From NCBI GenBank assembly GCA_950295325.1, contig OX485804.1, positions 32,366,001 to 32,430,000 on the forward strand: a DNA stretch of 64,000 nt, written 5' to 3'. Origin of the DNA: Polytrichum commune. Lineage: Eukaryota; Streptophyta; Polytrichopsida; Polytrichales; Polytrichaceae. Under the pieces are notes generated by a model, which did no database searches, had not been told where the DNA came from, and was given only the letters and a program-made list of their open reading frames with translations. Shown here piece by piece: positions 10,680 through 23,204 of the stretch (the stretch's first letter is position 1; every line of letters begins with the position of its first letter). The position numbers were made by a program, and so were the translations under genes.

Positions 10680-12570
10680 TTTTTAGGAGACAAAAGATCA
10701 AAAAGCCAATGTCAATTGCATTAAGAACCAAGGAAGACGCACCCACTTTGAGGGGAGGCGGAACCCCTCGAACGCACCACACCACTACATAAAAAGAACC
10801 AAAGAACTCAGTAACAAAAAAAAAAACCCCACCCGAGGACCACCCCCACCCCACCTACCAAAGACAAACTCCAAGCCACCAATTTCCTAACCACAGTGGC
10901 GAAACAACCTACACAAGTTGACGTTTCCAGTTCCTCATAATTCTCAAATTGTTACATCTACAAAAGACATTCCTTGCACGCCAAGTCTCATTAAAGCCTT
11001 TAATGAGGGCAACGGCATAAAAGGTGCAAATCTTAACATTCTTAACCACCCTCTCCCAAGCAACCTTTATGTACAAGATGAGGTCATTCCAATTAAGGTG
11101 TTTGACCTTGGCCTCATGTTATTGTTATTGATCGAGCATGCAGCCGTTTCACTCAATCTAGATGGTCCAAGGGCAATACCATGGAGGGAGTGCCAAATCT
11201 TAATTTCTTGGCAAAATTCTTAGGGATCCCTTCCCCAAAAAGGGTTTGTTTCTAGTGGAAGCTATCATAGTTACTAGTCCGGTTCATACTTCACATAATT
11301 TATGCACAATGAAGGTGGTCCACCGCCACATTCTCTAGGCTTGAATGCAATTCCAAAACTTGTGTTTAATTGATTCACTTGTGTTAGGAAGAAGGTTGGT
11401 GCCATGTGCCCTTCATTCATTAACCGCAACCGCCTTGTGCCTGAGAAACCACGTGAAAGTGGTTTCCTTGCCGAAGCATGTTGGATCCCATATACGAGCC
11501 CAATAGAACCTATAATTGCCCGGGAGGCAACATTGTCATTTGTCTGCCATCCAAGCCATGCCAAGAATCGTGTTGATCATTGAGTCTCTACCAAATTTTG
11601 TGGTATAGTTAAGAAAATAGTAACCTTCATCCCATCTCCATTCCCAACCAAGTGTAGCCAATTTACCACACATGAACATGATTTCCTCCTACTTTCATTC
11701 TTTCTTAGGGCCCCCTAAGGTGTGGATAAGTTTTACATGGTGAAAGAAGCATGTAAACTCCCTAGTGGGTTTCCTCCCTTCACTAAGGCATCTCAAATGA
11801 GTACCAACCATGAAGCATTCAACAATAAGAGGAAAGAAGAAATGATATTCATGCACACCAAAGGGATAGGCTAAAAAAATTAGTAAAAATAAATAGATAA
11901 GATAAAAATCAAGGGCGCTAGAATAAGTGAATCCATTGTCAATGAGTTCAAGGCCATCAAACAACCAAACATTGGAATGCAAGAGTTCCATAAGGGTGCG
12001 GGGAGAGAGTTGGTAGGTACCTGTAAACATGATTTTTCATGCCTTGGAAATGCAAACCCACACTATCGATCCAAAGAAGCCTTGGTGTTGCTTACTTAGT
12101 GAATCAATCAAGGCTAATTCCCTAGTATTTACTTCTTTGGGGGTTGAGCCTAGCTAGTATGAACCAAATCATGAGTTGCAAATTGGACTTCCTAGGTTCC
12201 ATGGCTTTAACTATCCATTTGCAAAGTATATTGGTTTTGGCTTTAACTATCCATTTGCAAAGTATATTGGTTTTGGTTTTACCAATCCAACCCTCCACAT
12301 TTCTTTTTCATGCACCACTCTCTCAAACTAACACTAGTGCAAGTGAGTTGCTCATTTCCAGACCATAAATAATCTCAAATCGCACCCCGGATTTTCCTAA
12401 GGATTTCATTTGAGCCACCCCAAACTATGCTAAAGAACCACATGGTGAAAAGCGGGACATGACTACATAAAACCACCCTTCCTGCTAGAGAAAGTTTCAT
12501 CTTGCTCTAATAGAAAGAAGAAACGTTGACCTTAGTGAGATCAACATGATTGAAATGCCCGTTCAACCCA
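10680..12570 (-). pseudogene. Decayed L1-like LINE reverse transcriptase relic
   Basis: Conceptual minus-strand translation, jumping between frames and over stops, gives landmarks of the C-terminal half of plant L1-type ORF2. Near 12510-12360 it reads KLSLAGRVVLCSHV and later YLWSGNEQ; around 11600 YTTKFGRDSM and ILGMAW; near 11450-11330 TWFLRHKAVAVNE and ESIKHKFWNCIQA (zf-RVT-like); around 11240 FGTPSMVLPLDHL. Many stops and frameshifts show an old dead copy. A 36-bp unit starting GGCTTTAACTATCC is duplicated in tandem at 12203-12238 and 12239-12274. No single frame longer than about 110 codons survives. Confidence 0.6.
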
Positions 12571-12879
12571 CCCTTTGTATTATGTCCACTAGACATAATA
12601 TCAGTGGTGCAAGATTACGAACCCCTCATGGGGTGGGCATTATAGTGACCATGGGAACTGAGTAACTGGATGATCTTTGTAGTGGTGGGGTTAGTGTGGA
12701 TCATTTTTCTTCGTGAGGTGGCCGCCGAGTCATAAGACTTCTCAATGGTTCATTGTAGCATCACATGTTTAGTGGTCCGGGTTCGATCCCTAATGGCCTT
12801 GTACGAGCATTGTATTGTGATGTGAATGACTTGGCATTTGCTATGTGAGTTACTTGGCCTATAGCCACCAGCCCCTACC
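12571..12879 (+). repeat. Spacer with a tRNA-like B-box (possible SINE)
   Basis: A perfect B-box, GGTTCGATCCC, lies at about 12780-12790, preceded ~60 bp upstream by GTGGCCGCCGAGTCATAAG, which loosely recalls the D-arm of a Ser/Leu tRNA (GTGGCCGAGTGGTTAAG). The two halves do not fold as a tRNA. A tRNA-derived SINE fragment is possible; the rest of the segment shows nothing. Confidence 0.3.
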
Positions 12880-14255
12880 ATAATCTATGACAATTCCTTA
12901 GCCAGTGTTGGAATTTATTCTTTTGTAATCTTAACTAATTATTGGTTGGTGGATATTTGGGGTTTGCTATGGTAGTTGTGTGTTTATTGGTAGTGGTTTG
13001 TTGTTTCTATCATCCTTTTATGTAGAATTATGGACATAGCATGTTGTATGGCGATGACATTGATTGCCTCAGATGTGTATTTGATGTTTAACTTAGGGAT
13101 TTTGAATGTTGTTTCAATATTATCCATAGAAGGAATGTGTGTGGTTGCCCTAGCACATGTTGTGATGACTATTAGTGGATCTACTATCTAGCCTCTGTTG
13201 ATAACATTGTCTAGTAGTGGTTTATATATATTTTTAGTTTTTGGATCATAGTTTCATATGGTATTCTATCGTTACAATATAATGTAAATTCAATGTATTG
13301 TATTGTTAGGATGTCATTAGGTTCGGTTGGTGGCGGGGCTTGATATGATAGTTCTTTCACACAAAGAAGGTATGGTTTGAATATGGCATTGCAGTGGCAT
13401 ATTTGTTGGCCACATGTGCAAGGTAATAGCCATGGAGGGACAATATTTTTTGGGGGGTCATTATTGAACGTGCATGCATTCATGAGAACATAGCATCTTG
13501 ATTTTTTTTATGACACTATAAGTTTTCTTAATTCCCATACTGCTTTATTGTGTCTTTTGGTTCGGAGGGCATGTATGTGGTGTTGTTTACACTTTAGAAG
13601 TACATGTAGCCACGTATTAGGGTTGGGGGAGTTACATATGGGGCATGTGATTGATGGGAAGGCTTCCCTACCAAAGAGCGGTTGTTTCCTGGCATTCCCC
13701 ATGTATTGACCGTGTCTCAATTTTAGAAGACATGTTTTTTGAGAGTCAGTTATGTTTTTGTTTGTCCAAAATGTATTTGATAGCACATTATATATTTTTC
13801 CATTGGCTATCGATTTATCTATGTTGGGATATAGTATAGGGATCAATTATAGATTTATATTCTTCTCGTATTTTGTGAGATGTTTTTCTAGGAATCTAAT
13901 CAGTCCTTGGTTGGGAGTGGTCCCCATCGATGGCCATTCATCTCTTTGGTAATAGTACGGTGTTCGGTGGGCAAATTCATGTGGTTGTGAGGTATTGGAA
14001 TGCTCTTTTGATGTGCCTTCTTTAGCAAGTGTGTCGGCTTCCTCGTTTCCTTTGATGTTTGCATGTGCTCTAACTTTATATAGTGTTGTGGGTTGAGTTC
14101 TTTGTATAAGGAAGTTAATTATTTCTTCTAGGATGGTTTTATTGGGGTGGTTGTTGTGCAGTGTGGGGTGTTTTATTTGGTTTTTTTTAATTACATATAG
14201 ACCATTAAGACAGTTTGTGAAGATATGTGCGGGTTCATTTGGGAAGTCTTAATCT
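12880..14255 (-). mobile_element. LINE fragment: RNase H to 3' end (copy 2)
   Basis: Second 5'-truncated copy of the family at 7800-9060, on the minus strand. Translation from 14255 downward gives the RNase H motif FTNCLNGLYVI (Asp expected at the N), then ANIKGNEEADTLAKEG, the open stretch 13846-13508 with ITDSQKTCLLKLRHGQYMG and CPICNSPNPNTWLH, then 13483-13211 with PPWLLPCTCGQQICHC. After that, RATTHIPS and IAIQHAMSII follow in shifted frames down to about 12985. Several stops and frameshifts make it a pseudogene. It contains more RNase H than copy 1. Confidence 0.8.
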
Positions 14256-14876
14256 TGCTCCAATACTCTAGTATTTTAGGTATTTTCCAATATAGGATTT
14301 GATCAACATCCATGATGTTAAGGTTAAGTCCAAAGGGGGGTTTCAAAGAGCTTAGAGAGATCCCTTCCTCCTCCAGACTCCAATTGTACCATGCTAACCA
14401 CTCAAATATATGTGTGTACCTATCAAACCAATAGGCACAACCTCAGGGGGGGGGGGGGTTAATAGGCCAAAAAGTAGAAGCCACGTGAGAACAACTATAG
14501 GGTGTTTTTTATTCATTGGCAAGAAAAATTATAAAAACTTTGGATCTACCATAGCCTACTTAAATTACGAAACATGTGATTATATATAATTTAGCATAGG
14601 GGAGAAACCCCCATTTTAGGTTTGAGGTAGAATGAAATTAGTATGGCAAACATAATAGAGGAATTTTTTTTTAAAAATAGAATGAGTATATTCACATATA
14701 GTACATGCAAAATGAATGAAAATCGAGTGATTGGGTTATGATGTGTACACTCTTCTTTCACCAATATATATAGCAACGCATATATAGCTGTGAGATTGTA
14801 AAGGGTTTACAAACACGTGTCTAAAGCAAGAACCTCAAGACCCAAGAGCCCCCCACCCTAGGCTAGATCACATCTT
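14256..14876. other. Spacer
   Basis: AT-rich, with a run of 13 G at 14446-14458. No gene or known repeat recognised. Confidence 0.4.
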
Positions 14877-15178
14877 CATTCGGTTGGGCCGCGTCCCTCC
14901 CATGCCTCCTTCATTACCCGGTTTACCTGCACGGGAACTTTTCCCTGTTGGAAACCAATGTGACAATACCCGGTCACTTAAGCCATTAAGCTCCTTTGGC
15001 ATGTGAAGGAACTCCATCAATTAACTTGGGAATAATGAAAGCGATGTTAACTTGAATATTCGTAATTTTGACCAGGTATTATCACATTGGTTCCCAACGA
15101 GGACGAATTCCCATGCAGGTGTGGGTAGGATGACTGGACAATATAGGAGACATGGGAGGGGCGGGACCCAACCGAATG
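14877..15178. mobile_element. Fold-back element, ~105-bp arms
   Basis: The left arm starts CATTCGGTTGGGCCGCG and the right arm ends CCCAACCGAATG. Further in, CCCTCCCATGCC on the left pairs with ACATGGGAGGGGCGGG on the right, and CCAATGTGACAATACCCGGTCA (left) is the complement of TGACCAGGTATTATCACATTGG (right, near 15069-15090). The loop is about 80 bp. There is no coding content. It is a MITE or fold-back transposon. Confidence 0.7.
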
Positions 15179-16640
15179 ATTTAATTTAATTTAATTTTAA
15201 AAAGAAGAAGTCATCCCAAGAACATCCAAAATCGGTATCAAATCAATCTAAGCTGAGGTGGGAACCATATCCTGATTTCTTATATAGGGTTCCAACTTCC
15301 TCTTGAATGACGAGGCCACCCTAAACCCTAATACTTGGTTTGGGAAATGACATTACACAAATTATAATATGAGAAGGATTCATTTGGGAAAGACCGGGTC
15401 CCTTGAGCGCATTCAATCCACCACGATTCCGATCAAAGGGAAGAGTACAAACTTCATTTAATAAACGAACGTGAAGGGAGCCTTTCTTCGAAACCCTGAC
15501 GAGGGTTTATAAGTTATCTTGTCCAATATGCGGAAATGGTCTCCGTGGTAGAAGGCGGGGGATATCATCCAGGTGGACTGGACGACTGTCATCCAAATGG
15601 AAGGAAAAGCGTCTATTTCATCCATACTCTTACCACGTCAGGGGGAAAGGCTGGAGCCAAAATGCGGAGAATCTTCAGTGGCCCAGCTGGACTGTCGGTG
15701 CATTTAAAGAGGATAGCATATTAAAGACTATTGGTGGGATTTCATCCAAGATCTGGACGTCACTTTAAAAAGGGCCCCAAATCTGGGCATGGGCCACTCT
15801 TCATCCGTGTGTTCCATCTGCCTGAATGAATGGGTTAATGGATGGATGAATGTACGGATGGATGGATGGATGAATGGAGAGTGTCTGATGTTTAAGTTAC
15901 TTAGCCGACACTTCAATACTACCGACGAGTCCACAGTCGGTCCGTCTCTAATAAGCAAAGGCAACCCAACTCGATACTACACTCATCATCCCGGTTAGTG
16001 ACGACTGAACATCTTATTGAGTGTTACTAAATTCATGGATACATGTTCTTTTACCATGCAATTTTAGAAAATTAATGTGTGTTCTAAGGTGTTTGTAGAC
16101 GGATAAAACCAAATTTTAAGAAAAAATGAACAAAGTTGTTATAAACAACGATTTGATGAATAATGTCGAGATGAACAACGTTTCCTTCATCTTGTGGTGG
16201 CACTACTTTCACAGCGTATATAAATCTAGTATCACCTTCACTGTTTTCCCACACTCACTATTCAACCTCCCTTGATAATTGGGATAATCAATGTAGTTTA
16301 CATACTTGCAAATCTTCGGTCCATTCCATGTGTGTGTCCATGTGTACATGACGTTTAAATATCACCCCAAGTATACGCCTATAAATCTATTCTAAGGGTG
16401 TGTTTCTGATTTATCCATAGACATTGAGGGGTCTTACAATTACGTGACAATTGAGACAAATTGGCAACAAACCCATAGGGGGCCAAGTTTTCTTACGTTG
16501 GATGGACGAGAGGTACACTTGTAACTTATACAGTAATTCCCTCTCTCCGACGACAACTAGAGTAGATTACTTATTACTTAACTAGTACCTAGCTACCTAG
16601 TTACCTATATGTAGCCCAGCAAGAAATTGGATGAATAAAA
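15179..16640. other. Spacer with (TGGA)n microsatellite
   Basis: Contains an imperfect (ATGG/TGGA)n microsatellite at about 15826-15877. The remainder shows no recognisable gene or transposon motif. Confidence 0.4.
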
Positions 16641-17349
16641 GAATATCCATCCGAAATTCATCCATGGGCAGGGGAGAGGGAAGGAACAGCGGAGCTTGGT
16701 CGTCGCCTCGGGAGTCCGCGTGCGGAGGACCAGGAGGGAGCCTAGCGCTTGCCTCGCCTCGCCTCACCTTCTCGTCTCGTCTCTCGATTCGACCACAACC
16801 ATCGCTTCCTGCAATTCATCCTTGCCCCGGCCGACCCCATTAACAATCGCGTCCCGCACCCCTGCACCCGCCCCGCTTTGCCGATCCAAAAATGGTGCTC
16901 TACCGGCTGTGATAGCCCCGTTTACAGCGCCAACACTTCACTTTTCCCCCTTCCTCCGTTTCCCTTCCCTCACGGAGAAGATCACACTGCGAGGAAGGAT
17001 TTTTCCCTTCCCTCTATTTTAGTTGTGCAACGCGATTGGAACGAATCGGAAAGGCATAGGAAACAACATATGTGTTGATTTGTGGCCTTTGTTGTACCTG
17101 GCCGGGTTTGAAGCTTGGAGGCGATTTAAAAGGGAAGGACTATAGGGAGGAATGCTTGAAGGCGGAGGAAAAAACAGGAACCCTAGCCTTGCCCTTGCAC
17201 TTGCTCTTCCTGACGTTTGCTACGCAAGGGTGACCCAGCGTGGCAAGATGATGATTACGATGAGGCATCTTTAATGGGCTTTGACAAGAGTTCTTGAAGC
17301 AGAGTGGTTTCGAGGAAGGATTTTAAAAATTTAGGCGGGGAGAGAGAAA
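16641..17349 (+). promoter_or_regulatory. GC-rich leader/promoter of the DnaJ gene
   Basis: Base composition rises sharply from about 16660, with CG-rich and C/T-rich stretches, right up to the DnaJ start. This is the expected pattern of a proximal promoter and 5' UTR. The open frames in it overlap in several phases and look like composition artefacts. I could not place a TATA box with confidence. Confidence 0.4.
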
Positions 17350-20300
17350 ATGGTGAAGGATACGGAGTATTATGGGTTGCTGGAGGTGAAAATGGTGAAG
17401 GATACGGAGTATTATGAGGTGCTGGAGGTGCGGCCGGATGCGACGCCGGCGGAGATCAAGAAAGCTTATTACATTAAGGTACAGTTTGTCGTCGACATTC
17501 TCGAAATTTTGATTTCCTCCTCCGTATTTTGATGATGCCGACATTATGCTTTGGCCTTCTTCTCTAGGATGCTTCGAACAGAAGGTCTCGTCCTGCCTTT
17601 GGCTGGCTGCTTCACAGGAAATGATGATTTGGCTTTAATATGTCCGGGGAAGAAATGCACACATACTTACTAGTGATGGAAATGAGGCACGGCTGGAAAC
17701 ATGATACATTATTTTTGGAGACTTATACCATCCTACCTGAACACTGAGACTCTTTGTTGTGACAGCTTAAAGAGGCTGATGACGAAGAATTATGCTCACA
17801 CTGTGCGCTGCTGAGTTAAAAGAAAGCAGTGGTCCCTTCGTCTACGTGATTTTCTTTATCATATATTCGGAATATCTTTATTGCACCCTGAAAGTTTCAA
17901 CTAGATCACAAGAACCCGAGGGGCACACATTTGCTTATTTTATTTTATGTAATAAAACGTAGAATATCAACAGAGTTGTATTGAAATTAGGCAACTGTGC
18001 TCTGTAAGAATTGAACAGAAACCCACGAGTGAACTTGACACTCTTAGTTATATAATTGTCAGGAGGACATCAATGTAATAAGTTTGGGGTCCGTCTGTCG
18101 GCTTGTTTCGTCACAAGGAGATGTCCCTCGTGTTGAGATTCCAATCTGTCGGAAAGCTCTCTGAGGGCAAGGTTGCATTGAGTTGTTCATTTCGTGATGT
18201 ACTCAATCAATTTTGAGCAATATATTGAATTTCAAGTAATTTTGTCCTCTGAAGATGTATTTGATACAGGAGACGTGGTCTTTTGAGAGGGGCCTGTTCA
18301 GGAAGTCTCAATATTAAGCGAGACTTGTTTCTACGCTAATTATTGGGTTTTAGAATTGGACTCCCAAGATTGAGCAATAAAATCGACTTTGATTGTTGAA
18401 TTTACGGGACATGTCACTTGGCATTGAGTTGTTTTTCACAAAAACACCTCAACGACAGAGGCACACTCCTGGGATAATTAGAAGTCTACCTGCCTGGGTC
18501 AGAGGTTGTTTCAAAACTTTTATCTTTGAATTGTTACAATGTGATCAACGTGCAAAGAGCACGATGGTAATAACAATGACAATTGTGTGCAAGGACTCTA
18601 TAATGTTGATGTTGTCCTTACAGTAAGCAAGCCCTACGATATTTTTTTGCTTGGAGTTGGCCAAAATTGTCTTCATAGATGGACGAGCCAATTGCTCAAG
18701 AAACAGCTATAACATGCAAAGACTTGCTAGGTTTTTGAATTATGTGGTAGAATTGACTGCAAAATTGTGTTTGTGTATGTGTGGTGGTTTGCAAAAACAG
18801 GCAAGATTGGTGCACCCAGACAAAAATCCAAATGATCCTACGGCTGCACATAATTTCCAGGTTGGTTGATTATGTTTCAATGTCCTAGTCCTCTCTCAAG
18901 TTCAAATCTTAGACTCTTGCAAATGCCAGTAGTTCAATGCATCTTGTACAAACTTATGTTGATCTATAGAGCCAAATTCAAATGGTGACGTCAGACCTAT
19001 CAATTTGCGTCCAAATGTTTGAGAAAATTTTATACAAATTCAGCTGCTGTCACCACTATGCAGTTCAGCTGTGCTGCATTCTGAATTCTCTTATCATCTT
19101 CTGGAAATTCTCACCTTGTCATTGAAATTCTCTAGATTTAAGAAACTATAATTTATGTGTGATTTAATTGTTGTCATGCTTTTTTAATTGGTAGGTCTTA
19201 GGAGAAGCATATCAGATTCTTAGCGATCCACAACAAAGGGATGCATACGATAAGTATGGCAAGCAGAGTGTCTCACAGTGCGTACTCGTTCCCTCCTCTT
19301 TCAATGTCAGATTCATCTGAGCAAACTCAAAATTATTGCATCTGTTATTTTGAGCCTCAATCCTGATCACCATTCACCACCAACAACACTAACCTACACT
19401 TCTATTTTCTATTTGACTATTGCACCAGGGTTGTCTTGTTCTTGGTACCAAATCTAGTGACAATGAGCCATCTCTATAATTGATTCTTATTGTTAATCTT
19501 CATGTGAACATGTGCTCTTGGATCTACATACACCTTCACTATGTAGCCAATTGAATTCTCCTGCTACCAACGTTGGAACTTTTATTTTTTGGGCATATTT
19601 GAGAATCTTCTTCTCGAATAAAAATTCTGACCTTTTTCAGAACTTTCCAGTGTTAAAAAAATTCTTCCATAATTTGTGATCATGTTGGGACTCCGCAGAG
19701 ATGCAATGGTGGATCCAGCTGCAGTCTTTGGTATGCTATTTGGAAGTGATGCATTTCAAGAATACATTGGTCAGGTATGTATTTCAACATGTGGTGTCAC
19801 TTTGATTAGAAGCATATTATAATTGTTGCGAAAAAGCACTTAGTTTAAATGTTTGTATCCAAACCTAGCAATATGTTTTAACGATGTGCTCTGAGTTAAA
19901 TTTCTTTTGTTTATATAACATACATGTAGAAGTCAAGTGTGATCAACATGTCTTTGTTTTCTTGCAGCTTGCAATGGCTTCGATGGCGTCAATGGATACT
20001 GGTGTTGATGGTCAACCCCCTGACATGAAAGAAGCTCAAGGGAAATTCAAGGTAGGAAATCATGTTTTAAGTGAAAAATATAAATTTTAATAAATCAAGA
20101 AACTATGGGCTGAAGGATGGTGATAAACCCTGACTTGCTGGGGAGTTACTGGGTGGCTAATTGTAAGGAGGGTACAATATGCAGGAAGCACAAAAAGAAA
20201 GAGAGGAAAAGTTGGTGCAACTTCTACTGGAGCGAATTGAGCGCTATGTCAAGGGTGATAAAGTTGGGTTTACCACTTGGGCTCAAGAAGAAGCTCATCA

Positions 20301-23204
20301 ACTTGCTGAAGCAGGTGAGGTTGCCATTAAGTCTAAATCCCCTTTACACTGGAGCTTGAGTTGAGAGCTTGAACTTTCAACTTTTGGGAGTTTGATGCTT
20401 GGAGTTCACACTCTCATCCAAAGCTTAAAGTGTTGATAGCTTGACCAATCTTTAAGCCCTCAACAATTTGAGCAAGTATAAAGTGGCCATGCTCAAAGTG
20501 AGCTTTCAAGGGGGGAATGATACTACACAGAGAAGCATTCATGACAAGCCAAACAATGCTTGAATGCCCATTGGCTAGCCCACAAAATGAGAACTTCAGC
20601 TCTTGACATTCCTAAATAAGAAAAAATATAATCTTGTCATAGATTGTGGCTAAGGTATTTTGATGATTAATGGGAATATTACGCTACCATGGACAGGATC
20701 TTAGGAAATTGAAATCTCTGTCTTTCCTCCTTGTAATCACATTGACATTGTACTTTGTCATTCAAACACATCTACTATCTTGTCTATGATGTGTTGTGGT
20801 GTCAAGACATGCTCTTCACAACCTGTGATGACCTACTACCATGCATGACATGTTTCCAAGTGTGATATTCATTGGTGGGGCTAAAAGAATTAATTTAGAA
20901 AGTAGAAACTCTGTCTGGAGATCTTTCTTCTCCTGGTTCTGGAGACTGTTTCTACTATTTCTTGTGACATGATCTGTTTAGTTTATGCTGAAATATATAT
21001 CAAACAAGAGCATGAGCAATTTTGGCTTGCAATTTAACACCCAGTGGCACCTGGCAGCATTTGGTGAGGCCATGCTTCACACAATTGGATACATCTATGC
21101 AAGGCAAGCTGCAAAGGAGATGGGGAAGAGTATATTTCTGTTAGGGGTTCCATTTATAACCGAATGGGTGCGAGACAAAGGCCACTTCATCAAGTCGCAA
21201 GTTACTGCTGCTGCTGGTAGTACACGTTGCTACTAATGCTTATAATGTCAATGCTGTCCAGGGTCTTCTTTTTAAAGTTACTTTGAGCAAAATGTCTTAT
21301 GACAAGAACCATTAATGAAGAAAGACCCCTTTTAAGGTGTATGGCCCAAGGCGTTCATATAAATTTTCTGTAGCTTAATCTATTTCGTCAGCAATTTTCT
21401 CATAGTATGTAGTAATTGGATGGTCAGGTGCAATACAATTGATGCAAATGCAGGAGGATTTGAGGAAACGGCTGGAGGCAGGAGATGGAGAGACTGGGGA
21501 GGAGGCTATTGAAAGCTACTTGGAGTCGAAGCAAAAAATGATGCTGGACTCACTTTGGAAGCTCAATGTTGCAGATATTGAGCTGACCTTGTCCCATGTG
21601 TGCCAACAAGTATTTTTCTTCATACTAAAATGTGCATCCACCATGATTTGTTAATAGTCCATGGTTCATTTGGGTTCAATCTCTATACCTTAGTTCAGAT
21701 GTATTGTAATTTTACTTCAATATAATCTGGCCTTCCAAGAGGAAGGCCTTATATTATACACCATGAACCTCAACCCTTTTATGTTATCCACCATCACTGT
21801 ATAACCTTGTTCAATGATATAAATAATATCTGCTCACATGTTCCTCTACAGGTACTGCGACAAGCAGGTGTCAAAAAAGACGTGTTAAGGCAGCGAGCAA
21901 AAGCACTAAAGAAAATGGGAACTATCTTTCAGGTGGGACTTTTTTTCAATTGAAGCTTGTGTCAAACTGATGATGTGCCAACTTCAGTTGTGTCAAGTCG
22001 GGTCCACAAGTACTGTTTCATTTACTCTTCGTAACTTGATGTAGCTCTATAAACTAACGAGTATAAGATTTGAAGCCTCTGGAAGTTTTGATCAATCAAA
22101 TATGCATGTCCAATGAGCGCAGGGCGTGAAGAACTTTTCAAGGGACTACAGTCTACGACAAACAGATGATGGCAGTCTTGGTTCAGAGCCCCAAAATCCG
22201 CAACTTGGCCCTCAACCCAAAACTTTCAATCGGGCTGAGAATGCAAGTTTTAATAGCCAGGTTTGTCCAACATATTCATTCCAAGAGCTTCATGTCTTCA
22301 GAATTGCAGATTTTTATTATTCCTTTTTGCACGGTTTGGTTCTTAGAAAGCTCCAATAATCTTATATCACTGGTTGCATTAATGGCATGTAAAAGATGCA
22401 AATTGAAGATGCTTGTTCTCTTGGAATAATACTATACTAAATTGTGGCAGTTGATGAATCTCTCGTACATTGACAGCAACAACTGTGGTCACTGTAGAAT
22501 GGTTCTCTCAATAACTGGCCTTGTGAAGTATTTTGGGCTAATGTTGCATGCTTATCACCCATATAAAGTCCATATATATCGTAAATTTTCATTGCCCATC
22601 AATTATTGAATACATCCCTGTAATCCCTTCCCACTCTCATTGAGGGTTGAAGGACTTCAGAGGTTTGTCTTTCTCATTATTTGGTAGACGATGAAGATTT
22701 ATGATACACATGAATTTGTGTGAGATGTGCATGCTGCATTGGTCCAAAATGCCTTGAAAGCTGTTTTTTGAAAGAATCATTTTACAGTGATCATAGGAAG
22801 TTGCTCTGATGAGTCTGTTAAGGAGAGGCATTTATCCTTAGTGTGAATACTCTTATCATGATTTCTGTAGAAATCTCCACATATTTGAGCTTTGCGGTTG
22901 TGTAAACTCTATGAACTCCACTCCTACATTAGTATTTGTGTCGTGCACGTCAGGAAATTATGTGTAAATTTATTACATGGTCAAGATATGTGTATATATT
23001 CACACTTCCGGAGGCTGGTCTGGGAAGCAACCTGAGAGACTCGGTACGATGGGTTGGTATGATGCAGGACAAATCGACGCTTTTGCCTAGGAAAAGGGGG
23101 TTCTCAGGTAAAGGTTGCATGTGTTACAGGTGACAACTGCAATCTTCTGATCAGATTTGTTCCGTGAATGTTCAGGCTCCAGGAACTTCTTGATCCTGAT
23201 CTAA
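17350..23204 (+). CDS. DnaJ (Hsp40) protein with DnaJ-X domain
   Basis: Class C J-protein; the J domain stimulates Hsp70 ATPase. Exons, phases consistent throughout: 17350-17478, 18801-18860, 19195-19277, 19699-19774, 19968-20051, 20185-20314, 21058-21216, 21428-21609, 21852-21932, 22123-22260, then tentatively 23014-23107 and 23176-23204 (TAA), about 414 residues. The J domain has the HPD motif ([10 protein letters not shown]) and [19 protein letters not shown]. Exons 7-9 carry the plant DnaJ-X signature: [17 protein letters not shown], then [20 protein letters not shown], then [13 protein letters not shown]. Residues 1-14 are a near-exact duplication of residues 15-28 (MVKDTEYY twice); relatives normally start at the second copy. 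The C-terminus is uncertain: a direct 22260-to-23176 splice would end APGTS at 23193. Confidence 0.85.
22640..22800 (+). repeat. Dispersed repeat, last DnaJ intron
   Basis: Shares GAGGGTTGAAGGACTTCAGAG, GATTTATGATA and TTTTTGAAAGAATCATTTTA-type blocks, in order, with the reverse complement of 28792-28925 inside PEX7. A low-copy non-coding repeat present in introns of both neighbouring genes, in opposite orientations. Confidence 0.5.
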
